Assembly: GCF_003049665.1 (NCBI RefSeq)
Contig: NZ_PYWM01000002.1
Location: 62,001-126,000, forward strand
Length of the DNA: 64,000 nucleotides
DNA from: Lysinibacillus mangiferihumi
Lineage (GTDB): Bacteria; Bacillota; Bacilli; Bacillales_A; Planococcaceae
Reading direction: 5' to 3'
The notes under the pieces were generated by a model. That model was given only the letters and a program-made list of their open reading frames with translations, had not been told where the DNA came from and searched no databases. Made by a program: the position numbers and the translations under genes. Positions 53,097 to 61,254 of the stretch are shown piece by piece (the first letter of the stretch is position 1; each line of letters starts with the position of its first letter).

Positions 53097-53609
53097 ATGG
53101 ATACTCTAAAGATTGCAACATTTATAGGAGAAGAAGATATAACTGCTCCTGTTTATAAAATCGAAAGTTTTCCTATTACCAATCCACTAGCGGTGGAAAT
53201 GGCACAGAAGATATTAGAAGAAAACGAAGGTGATTACTTATGTGGCTTTGTGAGCTTAATTTATAATAATGTGGTGATTTTTGGCGAAGAGCAAATAACG
53301 GAAAGTTTATTAGATACATGGAGTAGTTTAAGTAATATTTTAGAAAGTAGATATGATGGGAGCAAAGAGGAGATAATTTTTTTAGATAATTATCCCTATG
53401 TTTATACTACAATTCAAGAACTTGATCAATTTTATGAAATACAACTAGATTGTCACCAACGTTTTCTAGTTCCTATTGAACTTTTCAAAAATGAAGTGAA
53501 AAAGGAATTTATTAATTTTGTGGAATTTTGTAAAAATGAAAAACTACAGTTTTCCGAGGAGAGTTCTTATCGAGCACTATTAGAAACATATGATGAATTA
53601 TTTTTTTGA
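53097..53609 (+). CDS. probable immunity protein, copy 1
   Basis: 170 aa, soluble, acidic. No family is recognised. I start at the ATG at 53097 to match the start of the paralogue at 53681 (an earlier ATG at 53085 has no site). The two proteins share long stretches such as ILEENEGDYL, GFVSLIY, VVIFGEEQ and LDTWS. Position directly after a toxin gene and tandem duplication are typical of immunity genes; this is inference. Confidence 0.65.
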   Translation: MDTLKIATFIGEEDITAPVYKIESFPITNPLAVEMAQKILEENEGDYLCGFVSLIYNNVVIFGEEQITESLLDTWSSLSNILESRYDGSKEEIIFLDNYPYVYTTIQELDQFYEIQLDCHQRFLVPIELFKNEVKKEFINFVEFCKNEKLQFSEESSYRALLETYDELFF

Positions 53610-53680
53610 GCTGTCCCTACAATAGATTTATTAGTAGCATTACTTATAACAGAAGACTCATCAGGAAGCGGGGTGTTTTT

Positions 53681-54202
53681 ATGAATGCGCTAAAAATAAA
53701 TACATTCATTGGTCGACAATATGATAGCAATTTTCCAGAAGTAATAACTGATGCTGTTCCAATTACTAATCCTTTAGCTGTTGATAAGGCATACAACATT
53801 TTAGAAGAAAACGAAGGTGATTACTTATATGGCTTTGTTAGTTTGATTTATAATGATGTGGTTATTTTTGGCGAAGAGCAATTAACGGAATGTTTGTTAG
53901 ATACGTGGAGTACTTTTAGTTATCTTTTAGAAAGTAGATATGATGGAAGCAAACATCATATAATTTTTTTGGATAATTATCCATATATCAATACTACAAT
54001 TCAAGAAAATGGGCAATATTATGAAATTCAGCTTGATCAGTACCAGTGCTTTCTTGTGCCAATTGAACCATTTAAAAAAGAGTTGAAAAAGGAATTTTTT
54101 AATTTTGTGGAGTTTTGTAAAAATGAAAAACTTTGGTTCTCTGAAGAAAGTTCTTATCGTGGGCTTTTAGAAACGTACAATGAAATAAAAATAAGCAAAT
54201 AG
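53681..54202 (+). CDS. probable immunity protein, copy 2 (paralogue of 53097)
   Basis: 173 aa, start supported by GGGGTG just upstream of MNALKINTFIG. Closely similar to the preceding gene over the whole length (shared EENEGDYL, SRYDGSK, IIFLDNYPY and FVEFCKNEKL). A variant duplicate next to a secreted toxin suggests protection against more than one toxin version. A hairpin follows. Confidence 0.65.
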   Translation: MNALKINTFIGRQYDSNFPEVITDAVPITNPLAVDKAYNILEENEGDYLYGFVSLIYNDVVIFGEEQLTECLLDTWSTFSYLLESRYDGSKHHIIFLDNYPYINTTIQENGQYYEIQLDQYQCFLVPIEPFKKELKKEFFNFVEFCKNEKLWFSEESSYRGLLETYNEIKISK

Positions 54203-54240
54203 GGGACTGCTTGTTTTAGCGGGCGGTCCCCATATTGTTT
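54203..54240. terminator. terminator after the immunity pair, also facing the RNase H gene
   Basis: GGGGACTGC and GCGGTCCCC-type arms form a GC-rich stem followed by an interrupted T run. Confidence 0.65.
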
Positions 54241-54632
54241 TAATTTTTTTCTTTTTGAATAGCGTTGCGTGCTAGTGCATCTGCTGCTTTATTTTGCCCA
54301 TCTGGAATCCATTTGATGAAAAATAAATCAAAATTATTTGCAAGTGTTAATGCGTGTTCAAGAAAAGGTTTAAATTCTTCGTTTTTGACATATTCTTTTT
54401 CTATAGATGTAACGACCACTTTTGAATCGGAACGGACGGAGACAATGCTTGTACCTAGTTTTTGTGCTTCTTCTAAGCCCCGTACTAATGCGGTGAATTC
54501 GGCGATATGATTATTTGTATGACCGATGTACTCACTAATTTGTACGTGATGGCCTTCTCCTTTAATAAAAATGCCAATGCCGCTAGGGCCAGGATTACCT
54601 GCACTTGCCGCATCGATATAGACCTCTAACAT
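54240..54632 (-). CDS. RNase HI-like protein (YpeP type)
   Basis: 130 aa from the ATG at 54632 (GGGA site upstream; a longer frame adds 23 residues without family support). RNase H fold motifs: YIDAASAGNPGPSG with the first Asp, NHIAEFTALVRGLE with Glu, VRSDSKVVV with Asp and a late AADALARNA. Divergently next to a YpeQ-like gene, the same pairing seen in B. subtilis ypeP-ypeQ. Catalysis is plausible but not shown. Confidence 0.85.
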   Translation of the reverse strand: MLEVYIDAASAGNPGPSGIGIFIKGEGHHVQISEYIGHTNNHIAEFTALVRGLEEAQKLGTSIVSVRSDSKVVVTSIEKEYVKNEEFKPFLEHALTLANNFDLFFIKWIPDGQNKAADALARNAIQKEKN

Positions 54633-54815
54633 GAAAATCCCTACTTTGCGATTAGACTTCCATTTTATTGTACAGCAATGGGGCTGTTTGACAACCTCCA
54701 AATGATTGAAACAATTTTTGTTAAATTAGGATGAACAAAATAGTTGCTTGAACACAATGTTGACTTCATAATAGAAAGACATGAAATTTGGACGTGAAGG
54801 GGGCGAATGTTCTTA

Positions 54816-55007
54816 ATGGATAAAGTGACGGTTATGAAAGATATTGATGAACTACATGATATGTACTGTGCTGATTGCTTAGTCATTAAGCAACTGCGGA
54901 AAGAGCGTGGGAAACAAGGGGCCCATCGTTTTTGTATTGAGGCGTGTACAGTAGGGGAGCGACTGCAGTTTTTAGGGGAAGAGCTAATGAAAGTGTATAG
55001 CAAATAA
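54816..55007 (+). CDS. small zinc-finger protein (YpeQ / DUF2602 type)
   Basis: 63 aa from the ATG at 54816, 10 bp after GAAGGGGGCG; the ATG at 54807 is too close to the site. The YCADCLVIKQLRKERGKQGA stretch followed by HRFCIEAC supplies three to four Cys/His ligands. Neighbour of the RNase H-like gene as in B. subtilis. A strong terminator follows. Confidence 0.8.
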   Translation: MDKVTVMKDIDELHDMYCADCLVIKQLRKERGKQGAHRFCIEACTVGERLQFLGEELMKVYSK

Positions 55008-55138
55008 GGCGCAAATTGTGAGAACTCTAATAAAAATATCCAATAAGAAATTTTTATGCATGAAATTAAGCATATGTAGTGCTTTTCTTGCATAAATAAC
55101 TATATGTTCGGAAATAATAAAATTGGTTGGTTACCATA

Positions 55139-55187
55139 GAAAAAGCTACCTTGTTATCTGTTATGCAGATAACGAACGTAGCTTTTT
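55139..55187 (+). terminator. intrinsic terminator of the YpeQ-like gene
   Basis: AAAAAGCTAC and GTAGCTTTTT with an inner GTTATCTG/CAGATAAC stem form a long hairpin ending in a T run. Confidence 0.9.
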
Positions 55188-55205
55188 TCTATTTATTTAT
55201 TGGAA

Positions 55206-55331
55206 CGCGGGTAAAACAGTGTAAATCGCAGATAGAAGTCCACCAAACGCGGGTAAAACAGTGTAAATCGCGGATAGAAGTCCATCAAACGCGGGTAAAA
55301 CAGAAGAAATCGCGGATAGAAGGCAAATACC
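55206..55331. repeat. array of six 21-bp units starting CGCGGGTA / CGCGGATA
   Basis: Units start at 55206, 55227, 55248, 55269, 55290 and 55311, exactly 21 bp apart, alternating CGCGGGTAAAACAG and CGCGGATAGAAG forms (42-bp higher period). Same architecture as the arrays at 19337, 39709 and 51697. Confidence 0.85.
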
Positions 55332-55341
55332 GCTTTAGCAA

Positions 55342-55385
55342 AACAAGTGTTAGATTGATTACAATTCAATCTAACACTTGTTTTT
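55342..55385. terminator. terminator of the SEC-C gene with a TTAGATTGA stem
   Basis: ACAAGTGTTAGATTGA pairs with TCAATCTAACACTTGT around a 7-base loop, T-rich on both sides. Related to the terminators at 12543 and 27105. Confidence 0.88.
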
Positions 55386-55390
55386 GTTTT

Positions 55391-56374
55391 TTATTTTGTT
55401 GAAGCATATTGACTTAAATCTTGGTAGTATTTTGTTAAAGAGGAAGGAGAAATATCGAAAGTCGCTGCAATTTCTTTGACTGTTAAAGAAAGGGATTCAA
55501 ATAGCTCTTTTTCCTGACCGTAGCGAATAGCACCTGCTGCGATGGCCGCTTCTTTACGTGCAGAGGGTTGTCCTTCGATTAAGTAATCCTCTAATAGTTC
55601 AAGCATCGGAGCTGTTTCACGCTCATTTTGCTCAAGGAATTCCTTAACTTGTGTGATAACACCATTCTCGAAGCTTGTGAATTCTTCACCTTTGTAGCCG
55701 TTAGATACAAGTAGCTCCCAGAATGTTAAATGATCTTCTTTTAAGAATGTTTGAACTTTCTTATTGGAAGCCTCAAAATTTTCTTTTAACTTCACAAATA
55801 CCTGTTCATGGTCTTGTGGGAAGAATATAAGCGTTGATACCGCTAGATAATGCGCTTCCTGCTTCGTGCCATCTGGCAAGATAAACGCAAAGACATGCAT
55901 TCCCTCAGGAATTGGCTTATCATTTTCGCGACGGATATAAATTTCTTCATTTGAAAGAACATGACTAGCTTTAAAATATTTTTCCTCTACAACAGTTACC
56001 GTACCAATAAAGAGTGTAGGTTGTGACCAGCCTTCAAGTACTTTTAAAGTTGAAGGTCTTACCGTCTTTTTCTTCGTTTTCTTTAAATACCCTTTCCAAA
56101 TAGATGGCTCTTGATGGAAGAAGAAGTCGTCTAACGCAATCGCTTCAATAAGCTCACGTTGTAGTACGCTCTCTAATTTAGGCTGCCATGTGCCAACATG
56201 CTCGATATAAGCACGAACATCTTTGCGTTCTGGATATTCTAAATAAAATGTTTGTAGTACACGCTCTAGTTCTTCGATTGCTACAGCTTCAACTGTAACT
56301 TGCTGTTTACCTTCACAACATTTTTTGTATTTTTTGCCGCTACCGCATGGGCATGGATCATTACGTTTTACCAT
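55391..56374 (-). CDS. SEC-C metal-binding domain protein with a C-terminal helix-turn-helix-like segment
   Basis: 327 aa. The first 25 residues are a SEC-C zinc motif (VKRNDPCPCGSGKKYKKCC), as at the end of SecA. The middle ~230 residues are unassigned. The last 35 residues (LTVKEIAATFDISPSSLTKYYQDL) look like a helix-turn-helix. I start at the ATG at 56374, with AAAGGAAG upstream. No partners are evident; function unknown. Confidence 0.75.
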   Translation of the reverse strand: MVKRNDPCPCGSGKKYKKCCEGKQQVTVEAVAIEELERVLQTFYLEYPERKDVRAYIEHVGTWQPKLESVLQRELIEAIALDDFFFHQEPSIWKGYLKKTKKKTVRPSTLKVLEGWSQPTLFIGTVTVVEEKYFKASHVLSNEEIYIRRENDKPIPEGMHVFAFILPDGTKQEAHYLAVSTLIFFPQDHEQVFVKLKENFEASNKKVQTFLKEDHLTFWELLVSNGYKGEEFTSFENGVITQVKEFLEQNERETAPMLELLEDYLIEGQPSARKEAAIAAGAIRYGQEKELFESLSLTVKEIAATFDISPSSLTKYYQDLSQYASTK

Positions 56375-56550
56375 AATTAGAAACACTTCCTTTGAAAATT
56401 GTTAGTCGATTTTTGCTAAATAAATTGCGTACACTTAATAATAACGGTACTTTTGTATGAAGAAAAATGATTATCTATTTTGAAATATCAAAAAATTAGA
56501 GGGACGCCCTAATTCTATTATATGTATGTATTTTCTAGCTTAGAACTAAA

Positions 56551-56592
56551 AAAAGAAAACCATCTACGCACTTGAATTGAGCGTAGATGGTA
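56551..56592 (-). terminator. intrinsic terminator of pepF
   Basis: On the minus strand CCATCTACGC and GCGTAGATGG pair around 11 bases, followed by TTTTC and TTTTTTT. Confidence 0.88.
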
Positions 56593-56598
56593 ATACTA

Positions 56599-58404
56599 TT
56601 AGACTTCAATCTCTGCTGTTAGTCTTTCAAGCTCGTCAATTAAATGACCGATGTAAGCAATTGTATCTCGCAGCGGTTGATCTGTCGTGACATCAACACC
56701 TGCCATTTGGGCAAGCTCTACAGGCGATTTAGTGCCACCTGCTTGCAGTACTTTTAACCATTCATCTACAGCCGTACTACCTTCTTTTAAAATACGTTGC
56801 GATACTTGTGTAGAAATCGTTAAACCAGCACTATATGTGTATGGATACAAGCCCATATAGTAATGAGGCTGACGCATCCAAGTCAATTCTGCGCCTTCTA
56901 GGATATGGACAGTATCGCCCCAGAAATCTTCTAAAACAGTACGTTTTAATTGATTCAATACTGTAGCATTCACTGATTCGCCAGCGTCCACTAGTTCATA
57001 TACTTTACGTTGGTATGCTGCCTCTAGTAAATGTGTGACGAAGTTATGATAATATGTTTTCGATACGATGTTTGATATAACCCAACGTTTAAAGCGTTTA
57101 TCATCATTATGTGTCAATAAATAGTTTGCTAATAACATTTCATTCATTGTAGATGGTGCCTCGATAAAGTAGAGAGAAGGGCGATTATTCAAATATGATT
57201 GATGTGCATGTGCATTAACAAAATGACCGGCATGACCAAGCTCATGGATTAGTGTGAATACCTCGTTCATACGCTCATTCCATGACATTAAAATGTACGG
57301 ATGGCTACCGTAGGGGCTTGAGCAAAATGCGCCTGTGGATTTTCCTTTATTTGGTGCGTAATCAATCCAGCGCTCGTTGAACGCCCTTTCAATCATTTCC
57401 TCATAATCTTTACCCATCACAGCTAATGATTTTTCAACATAATCTTTTGCTTCTGCCATTGTTAATTTTGGATCATAGCTTGGATCGAGCGCTATTTTTA
57501 AATCAGCAAACGTCATTTTATCTAAGCCATGCGCTTTTTGTACAAGCTTGGCATAACGACGCATATGTGGAGCAAGCTCTTTTGTAATAAGGTCAATTTG
57601 ACGATTATAAAGTGAACGATCGACATCTTGGTCAAACAGTAAAAAGTCAATGACAGAGTCGAAGCCCCGTAAATCAGCGATTGTTTTCTCTTGCTGGATA
57701 TGCGTGTTATATACTTTAGCCGTAGTATGTTGATACTCACGAAGCTTGGTAGAAAAGGCATTGAATGCCGCACGACGGATCGTTGAATCGCTTTCTAGTT
57801 CCCAATCATTTTCGAATAACACATAGCTAAGCGGATGATTTTTGCCATTTGCCTCAAACTCCCCGAAATGCATATCCACGAGCTTTGTCGTGTTATAAAT
57901 TTCATAAGGTGCGTCGAATGTAGAACGCAAAGCAGCAAGCGTTTTTTCTACTTCAGGATGTAGTTGATGAGGCTTTTGCTTTAACAGTTGTGTGATATAG
58001 CGATTATATAGGGGACTTGACGCTGCAGCTTGCTCTAAAATGGTTTCGTCTAATGCAAGCAATTCGCTATTCACGAATGCGATGGAACTGCTAATTTTTC
58101 CAATCGCCGTGCTAAATTTTGCTGCGCGCATTTGTGCAACGTCATCCGTACGATCAGCCTGTATATTTAAGCTCGCATAGGTTCCAAGAGGGATAATGCC
58201 TACTTGTAATGCTTCAAAGGCTGTCAGTACCTCAATTACCTTTTGCGCATCCGTAATGCTCCCCTTATAGGTGCTTTCAAATTTTACTGCATCTTCTACA
58301 AACTGAGCTAATGCAGGTTCAAAATCAGCGTCATTTTCAAGTAAATCCTGTAAATTCCACGTTTCTTCCACTGCAACATCTTTCCTTAATGGTAATACTT
58401 CCAT
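56599..58404 (-). CDS. pepF: oligoendopeptidase F (M3B zinc peptidase)
   Basis: 601 aa, the usual length. Zinc motif HELGH at residues 387-391 (catalytic Glu388) in FTLIHELGHAGHF, with the downstream EAPSTMNE glutamate ligand region. Cytosolic peptidase that cuts short oligopeptides, so it would complement the peptide importer of the first region. AGGGGTG precedes the ATG. Monocistronic. Confidence 0.93.
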   Translation of the reverse strand: MEVLPLRKDVAVEETWNLQDLLENDADFEPALAQFVEDAVKFESTYKGSITDAQKVIEVLTAFEALQVGIIPLGTYASLNIQADRTDDVAQMRAAKFSTAIGKISSSIAFVNSELLALDETILEQAAASSPLYNRYITQLLKQKPHQLHPEVEKTLAALRSTFDAPYEIYNTTKLVDMHFGEFEANGKNHPLSYVLFENDWELESDSTIRRAAFNAFSTKLREYQHTTAKVYNTHIQQEKTIADLRGFDSVIDFLLFDQDVDRSLYNRQIDLITKELAPHMRRYAKLVQKAHGLDKMTFADLKIALDPSYDPKLTMAEAKDYVEKSLAVMGKDYEEMIERAFNERWIDYAPNKGKSTGAFCSSPYGSHPYILMSWNERMNEVFTLIHELGHAGHFVNAHAHQSYLNNRPSLYFIEAPSTMNEMLLANYLLTHNDDKRFKRWVISNIVSKTYYHNFVTHLLEAAYQRKVYELVDAGESVNATVLNQLKRTVLEDFWGDTVHILEGAELTWMRQPHYYMGLYPYTYSAGLTISTQVSQRILKEGSTAVDEWLKVLQAGGTKSPVELAQMAGVDVTTDQPLRDTIAYIGHLIDELERLTAEIEV

Positions 58405-58436
58405 GTCAGAACACCCCTTTTAACGTAAGTGATTCC

Positions 58437-58465
58437 ATTATAACGAAACTATTTCGAAAAGTGAA
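58437..58465 (-). promoter_or_regulatory. promoter of pepF
   Basis: On the minus strand TTCACT (58465-58460), 17-bp spacer, TATAAT (58442-58437), about 33 bp before the start codon. Confidence 0.55.
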
Positions 58466-58540
58466 ATAATTACAGGGGGAAGAATAAGATTTTAGTAGCC
58501 TAGCGAAATCATGAATTTTTTAAAAAAAGAAGCAGAACGT

Positions 58541-58565
58541 GTTTGAAATTGTGTCAGTAGGGAAA
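58541..58565 (+). promoter_or_regulatory. possible sigma-B promoter of dps
   Basis: GTTTGA (58541-58546), 13-bp spacer, GGGAAA (58560-58565), compared with GTTTAA-N12-15-GGGTAT. Partial match, but dps homologues in bacilli are general-stress genes. Confidence 0.35.
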
Positions 58566-58633
58566 AATGAAGTATAGCCAGAGTACAAAGCAACGCATAC
58601 TAAAGGCTAGTATGAATTATTGGAGGAGATATT

Positions 58634-59074
58634 ATGTCACAAAATTTAAACAAGCAACTAAATAAGCTAGTAGCAACATACTCTGTACTGTATACAAAAT
58701 TGCATAACTACCATTGGTATGTAACAGGCAGTGCCTTTTTTACACTGCATGAAAAATTTGAAGAATTATATAATGAAACAACATTAAATTTAGATGAAAT
58801 CGCAGAGCGTATTCTATCCAAAGATGGCAAGCCAGTAGCTACTTTAAAAGAGCATCTGGAGCTTTCTTATATAGAAGAAGCAACAGGTAAAGAAACAACG
58901 GAAGAAATGGTCGCTACAACAATTTCTGATTTCCAAAAGTTGATGAAAGCTTTAAACGCAACGATGGAGCTTGCGGCAGAAGAGGGCGACGATCGAACGG
59001 AAGACTTATTAAACGCTATGTATCAGTCACTTGAAAAACATGCATGGATGTTAAAAGCATTCCTGAACGAATAA
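58634..59074 (+). CDS. dps: Dps-family ferritin-like DNA-protection protein
   Basis: 146 aa. Dps ferroxidase pattern at the dimer interface: KLHNYHWYVTGSAFFTLHEKFEELYNE supplies His and Glu/Asp ligands, followed by NLDEIAERI. It stores iron and shields DNA during stress. GGAGGAGA precedes the ATG. A general-stress-type protein gene follows about 90 bp downstream. Confidence 0.9.
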   Translation: MSQNLNKQLNKLVATYSVLYTKLHNYHWYVTGSAFFTLHEKFEELYNETTLNLDEIAERILSKDGKPVATLKEHLELSYIEEATGKETTEEMVATTISDFQKLMKALNATMELAAEEGDDRTEDLLNAMYQSLEKHAWMLKAFLNE

Positions 59075-59163
59075 CATTAAAAGGAAGACAAAAAACAGTA
59101 AAGGCAGTTCCTCTGATACGAATAAGTATGGAGTGGCCATTAAAATAGGAGGACATATAATGC

Positions 59164-59688
59164 ATGAATGAACAAAATCCATATATTGAAGTGGCACACT
59201 CGAAAGAGGAAATGCTAGAAATATTAAAACAAATGCATAGCCGAGGTTTTCACACGAATGATATTCATATTATTGCGAAGGACTCTACGCCATTTGAGGA
59301 CATTAAATGGGAAACAAATGTACACACGCATGAGGCAGGCAATTGGCTCGATCAGTTTAAATCATGGTTTACAGGTGAATCTGCTGTAAAAGAAGGCGTC
59401 AAACGTTTTCATTTAAGTGAGGGGCAAACGGCCTACTATGCTCAACTTGTCGAGCATGGTTCCATTGTTGTGTTTGGCGAGAAGGCAAACACAGATGCCC
59501 CAGTAACAATAGCGATTGATCAAGAGGAAAATCGCTATTGGCATAATCCACTTGAACCTCGTGTCACTGCGCCTGAACCATTTATTGATACAATTGATCA
59601 TGTCGAGACGCCTGAGCAACGAGAGCATCGGTTAAGAGCAGAAGAAAGTTTGGAAGAAGCGGAACAATTGAATAAAGATAATACGTAA
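59164..59688 (+). CDS. general stress protein (YflT/Gsp17M-like domain)
   Basis: 174 aa. The N-terminal EVAHSKEEMLEILKQMHSRG and DIHIIAK, and the middle WLDQFKSWFTG and HGSIVVFGE, match the heat-induced/general stress YflT domain; the C-terminal ~60 residues are polar and variable. AGGAGG lies 10 bp before this ATG; an overlapping ATG at 59160 gives only three codons. It follows dps and is probably part of the same stress response. Confidence 0.7.
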   Translation: MNEQNPYIEVAHSKEEMLEILKQMHSRGFHTNDIHIIAKDSTPFEDIKWETNVHTHEAGNWLDQFKSWFTGESAVKEGVKRFHLSEGQTAYYAQLVEHGSIVVFGEKANTDAPVTIAIDQEENRYWHNPLEPRVTAPEPFIDTIDHVETPEQREHRLRAEESLEEAEQLNKDNT

Positions 59689-59690
59689 GT

Positions 59691-59724
59691 AAAACCCTCT
59701 TCTGTTAAAGAAGGGGGTTTTTAC
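59691..59724 (+). terminator. intrinsic terminator after the stress protein gene
   Basis: AAAACCCTCTTCT pairs with AGAAGGGGGTTTT, followed by T residues. Confidence 0.9.
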
Positions 59725-59813
59725 TATATATTGCTTTACTATTCTGTTCTCGTTTATTGTTCTAACCATTATAATAGTATAAAAAAGGAATTGCTGAAAG
59801 GATAGCCGAACTG

Positions 59814-60137
59814 ATGCCAAAGGGAAGAAAAACGACATTAGAGGAACGAGTTCAAATCGTTTTCTTTTGTTTAAAGCATGATAAAAACTACCAACTTACT
59901 GCAGATAGGTTTCAAGTGTCGTACCAACAAGTTTACCAATGGGTTAAAAAATATGAAGCGGGTGACGAAGCATCGCTACAAGATAAACGCGGGCGAACTA
60001 AAAAAGAACAGGAGCGTACAATAGAAGAACAATTTAAAGAAGAAATAAAATATCTTGAACGCGAAAATGAACGTCTACGTACAGAAAATGCATTGCTAAA
60101 AAAGCTAGAGGAAATCGAAGGGAGGAGAGTTATGTAA
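59814..60137 (+). CDS. IS3-family transposase OrfA
   Basis: 107 aa. N-terminal helix-turn-helix (TLEERVQIVFFCLKHDKNYQ, then QLTADRFQVSYQQVYQWVKKYE) and a C-terminal leucine-zipper coiled coil (ERENERLRTENALLKKLEE), the normal OrfA layout. It seems intact but cannot mobilise without a full OrfB. Confidence 0.8.
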   Translation: MPKGRKTTLEERVQIVFFCLKHDKNYQLTADRFQVSYQQVYQWVKKYEAGDEASLQDKRGRTKKEQERTIEEQFKEEIKYLERENERLRTENALLKKLEEIEGRRVM

Positions 60138-60481
60138 ATAAATATACAGCCATTCAAGCATTGCATCACAACGACAACTACTCTATCTCGCTACTATGCG
60201 AATGCGCAGGAATTGCACGCTCGGCTTACTATAAATGGACACAGCGCGTACCAACAAAAAGGCAGCTTGAAAATAACGAGATTTTAAAAGAAATAAGCGC
60301 GCTACATGAAAAGGGACAAGCAAACTTTGGCTATCGCAAAATGAAGATCCATCTAAACCATAAATACAATAAACAATTTAATCATAAACGAATTTATCGA
60401 TTGATGAAGTTAGCGAGTCTGCAATCGGAGGGAAATAATGCATTCTTAAAAAGTCCTACTGACAATCTAAATGATGAATAA
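60101..60481 (+). pseudogene. IS3-family transposase OrfB, 3'-truncated
   Basis: In the -1 frame after the slippery site the sequence reads into YVNKYTAIQALHHNDNYSIS, then CAGIARSAYYKW (the HTH_21 region) and FGYRKMKIHLN. It diverges after RLMKLASLQS and stops at 60481, well before the DDE catalytic core. Confidence 0.75.
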
Positions 60482-60630
60482 AATTTGCACAATGTAAAGC
60501 TCAAAATGCTGATATTCTAGCGTTTTAAGCTTTTTTTACTTCTAGAATAAGTGAGGTATTTATTAGTGTGTTGAAAATATATGTATATGCAATATTTTAG
60601 ATTAAAATAAGGAATTTTCTGAATATTTTG
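60482..60630. terminator. AT-rich spacer after the IS relic, with a terminator-like hairpin at 60497-60538
   Basis: AAAGCTCAAAATGC and GCGTTTTAAGCTTT form an imperfect stem followed by TTTTTTT. Nothing else is recognised before the promoter at 60631. Confidence 0.6.
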
Positions 60631-60659
60631 TTGACTTGTAAAAGGAAAACTATTATAAT
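60631..60659 (+). promoter_or_regulatory. strong sigma-A promoter of the 61-64 kb cluster
   Basis: TTGACT (60631-60636), 17-bp spacer, TATAAT (60654-60659). The first start codon is at 60981, so the transcript has an untranslated leader of about 310 bases with no gene visible in it, long enough for regulatory RNA structure, though I identified none. Confidence 0.75.
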
Positions 60660-60980
60660 GTCTATAATTTATTTTAGGTACTATCAATAAATATAAGCAA
60701 ATACATAATTTTTATATCTTTTAATCGCGAATCATTCAACCAATTCAATACATTTTATCTAAAGAAGCTAAGGAATTAGTTGTAATTCGATTTGATTTAT
60801 AAGTAAATGTAAACTTGTAATTGAAGTAAGTAATTCTTTGTAGACTTAAATTTCTGAATTTTGCAAATATATTTTGTTTTATTTATTTCCTAAATTTTAA
60901 TGTGTAGAGTAGGATTTTGAATTTAATCTTCGCCTAATGATTGAACATTCGCGTATTGTTTATGAAAGGGGGTGATATGT

Positions 60981-61169
60981 ATGGGTACAACAGCTGTATT
61001 AAAAATCCATGAGTTTTTCAATTCAGAATCTGTAATTTCTCCTGTTCTATATGTTTCACCAAATACGAAAGCTTTAACTTTGGTTGAAATTATGGAAATG
61101 TTTGAACAAAGAATGGTGCATGAAGAAACGAATTGTAATTCTTCTGAAAACCATGTAATGCATTTATAG
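60981..61169 (+). CDS. small peptide of the accessory cluster (possible precursor or leader)
   Basis: 62 aa, with an excellent AAAGGGGGTGAT 7 bp before the ATG. The sequence begins MGTTAVLKIHEFFNSESVIS and ends in a polar, Cys/Asn/His-containing tail (HEETNCNSSENHVMHL). No family is recognised. The high-quality ribosome binding site, small size, and a hairpin between it and the next gene resemble precursor peptide genes of RiPP clusters, but no modifying enzyme of a known RiPP class is in the window. Confidence 0.5.
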   Translation: MGTTAVLKIHEFFNSESVISPVLYVSPNTKALTLVEIMEMFEQRMVHEETNCNSSENHVMHL

Positions 61170-61192
61170 TATTGCCAAAAACTCACAATGTT

Positions 61193-61233
61193 ATAAAAGT
61201 AGTTTAAGTTTTTTCAAACTTAGGCTACTTTTA
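61193..61233 (+). terminator. hairpin between the small peptide gene and the ThiS-like gene
   Basis: AAAAGTAG-TTTAAGTTT and AAACTTA-GG-CTACTTTT pair around TTTTC with two mismatches. The T run after it is weak, so it could be a partial terminator that sets expression ratios, or a processing site. Confidence 0.55.
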
Positions 61234-61254
61234 CAATTGAGGAGGTTTTAAGTT

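Larger units (their letters stand above)
59790..60481 (+). mobile_element. truncated IS3-family (IS150 group) element
   Basis: Contains orfA complete and only the first third of orfB. A canonical A-AAA-AAG slippery site lies at 60098-60104 where orfA would shift -1 into orfB. The integrase core of orfB is missing and no terminal inverted repeats were identified, so the element is a dead relic. Boundaries are approximate. Confidence 0.65.

Noticed and set aside
55127..55402. A 91-aa frame with VKQCKS repeats
   Set aside because: Produced by the 21-bp array and flanking terminators; no ribosome binding site or conserved start.
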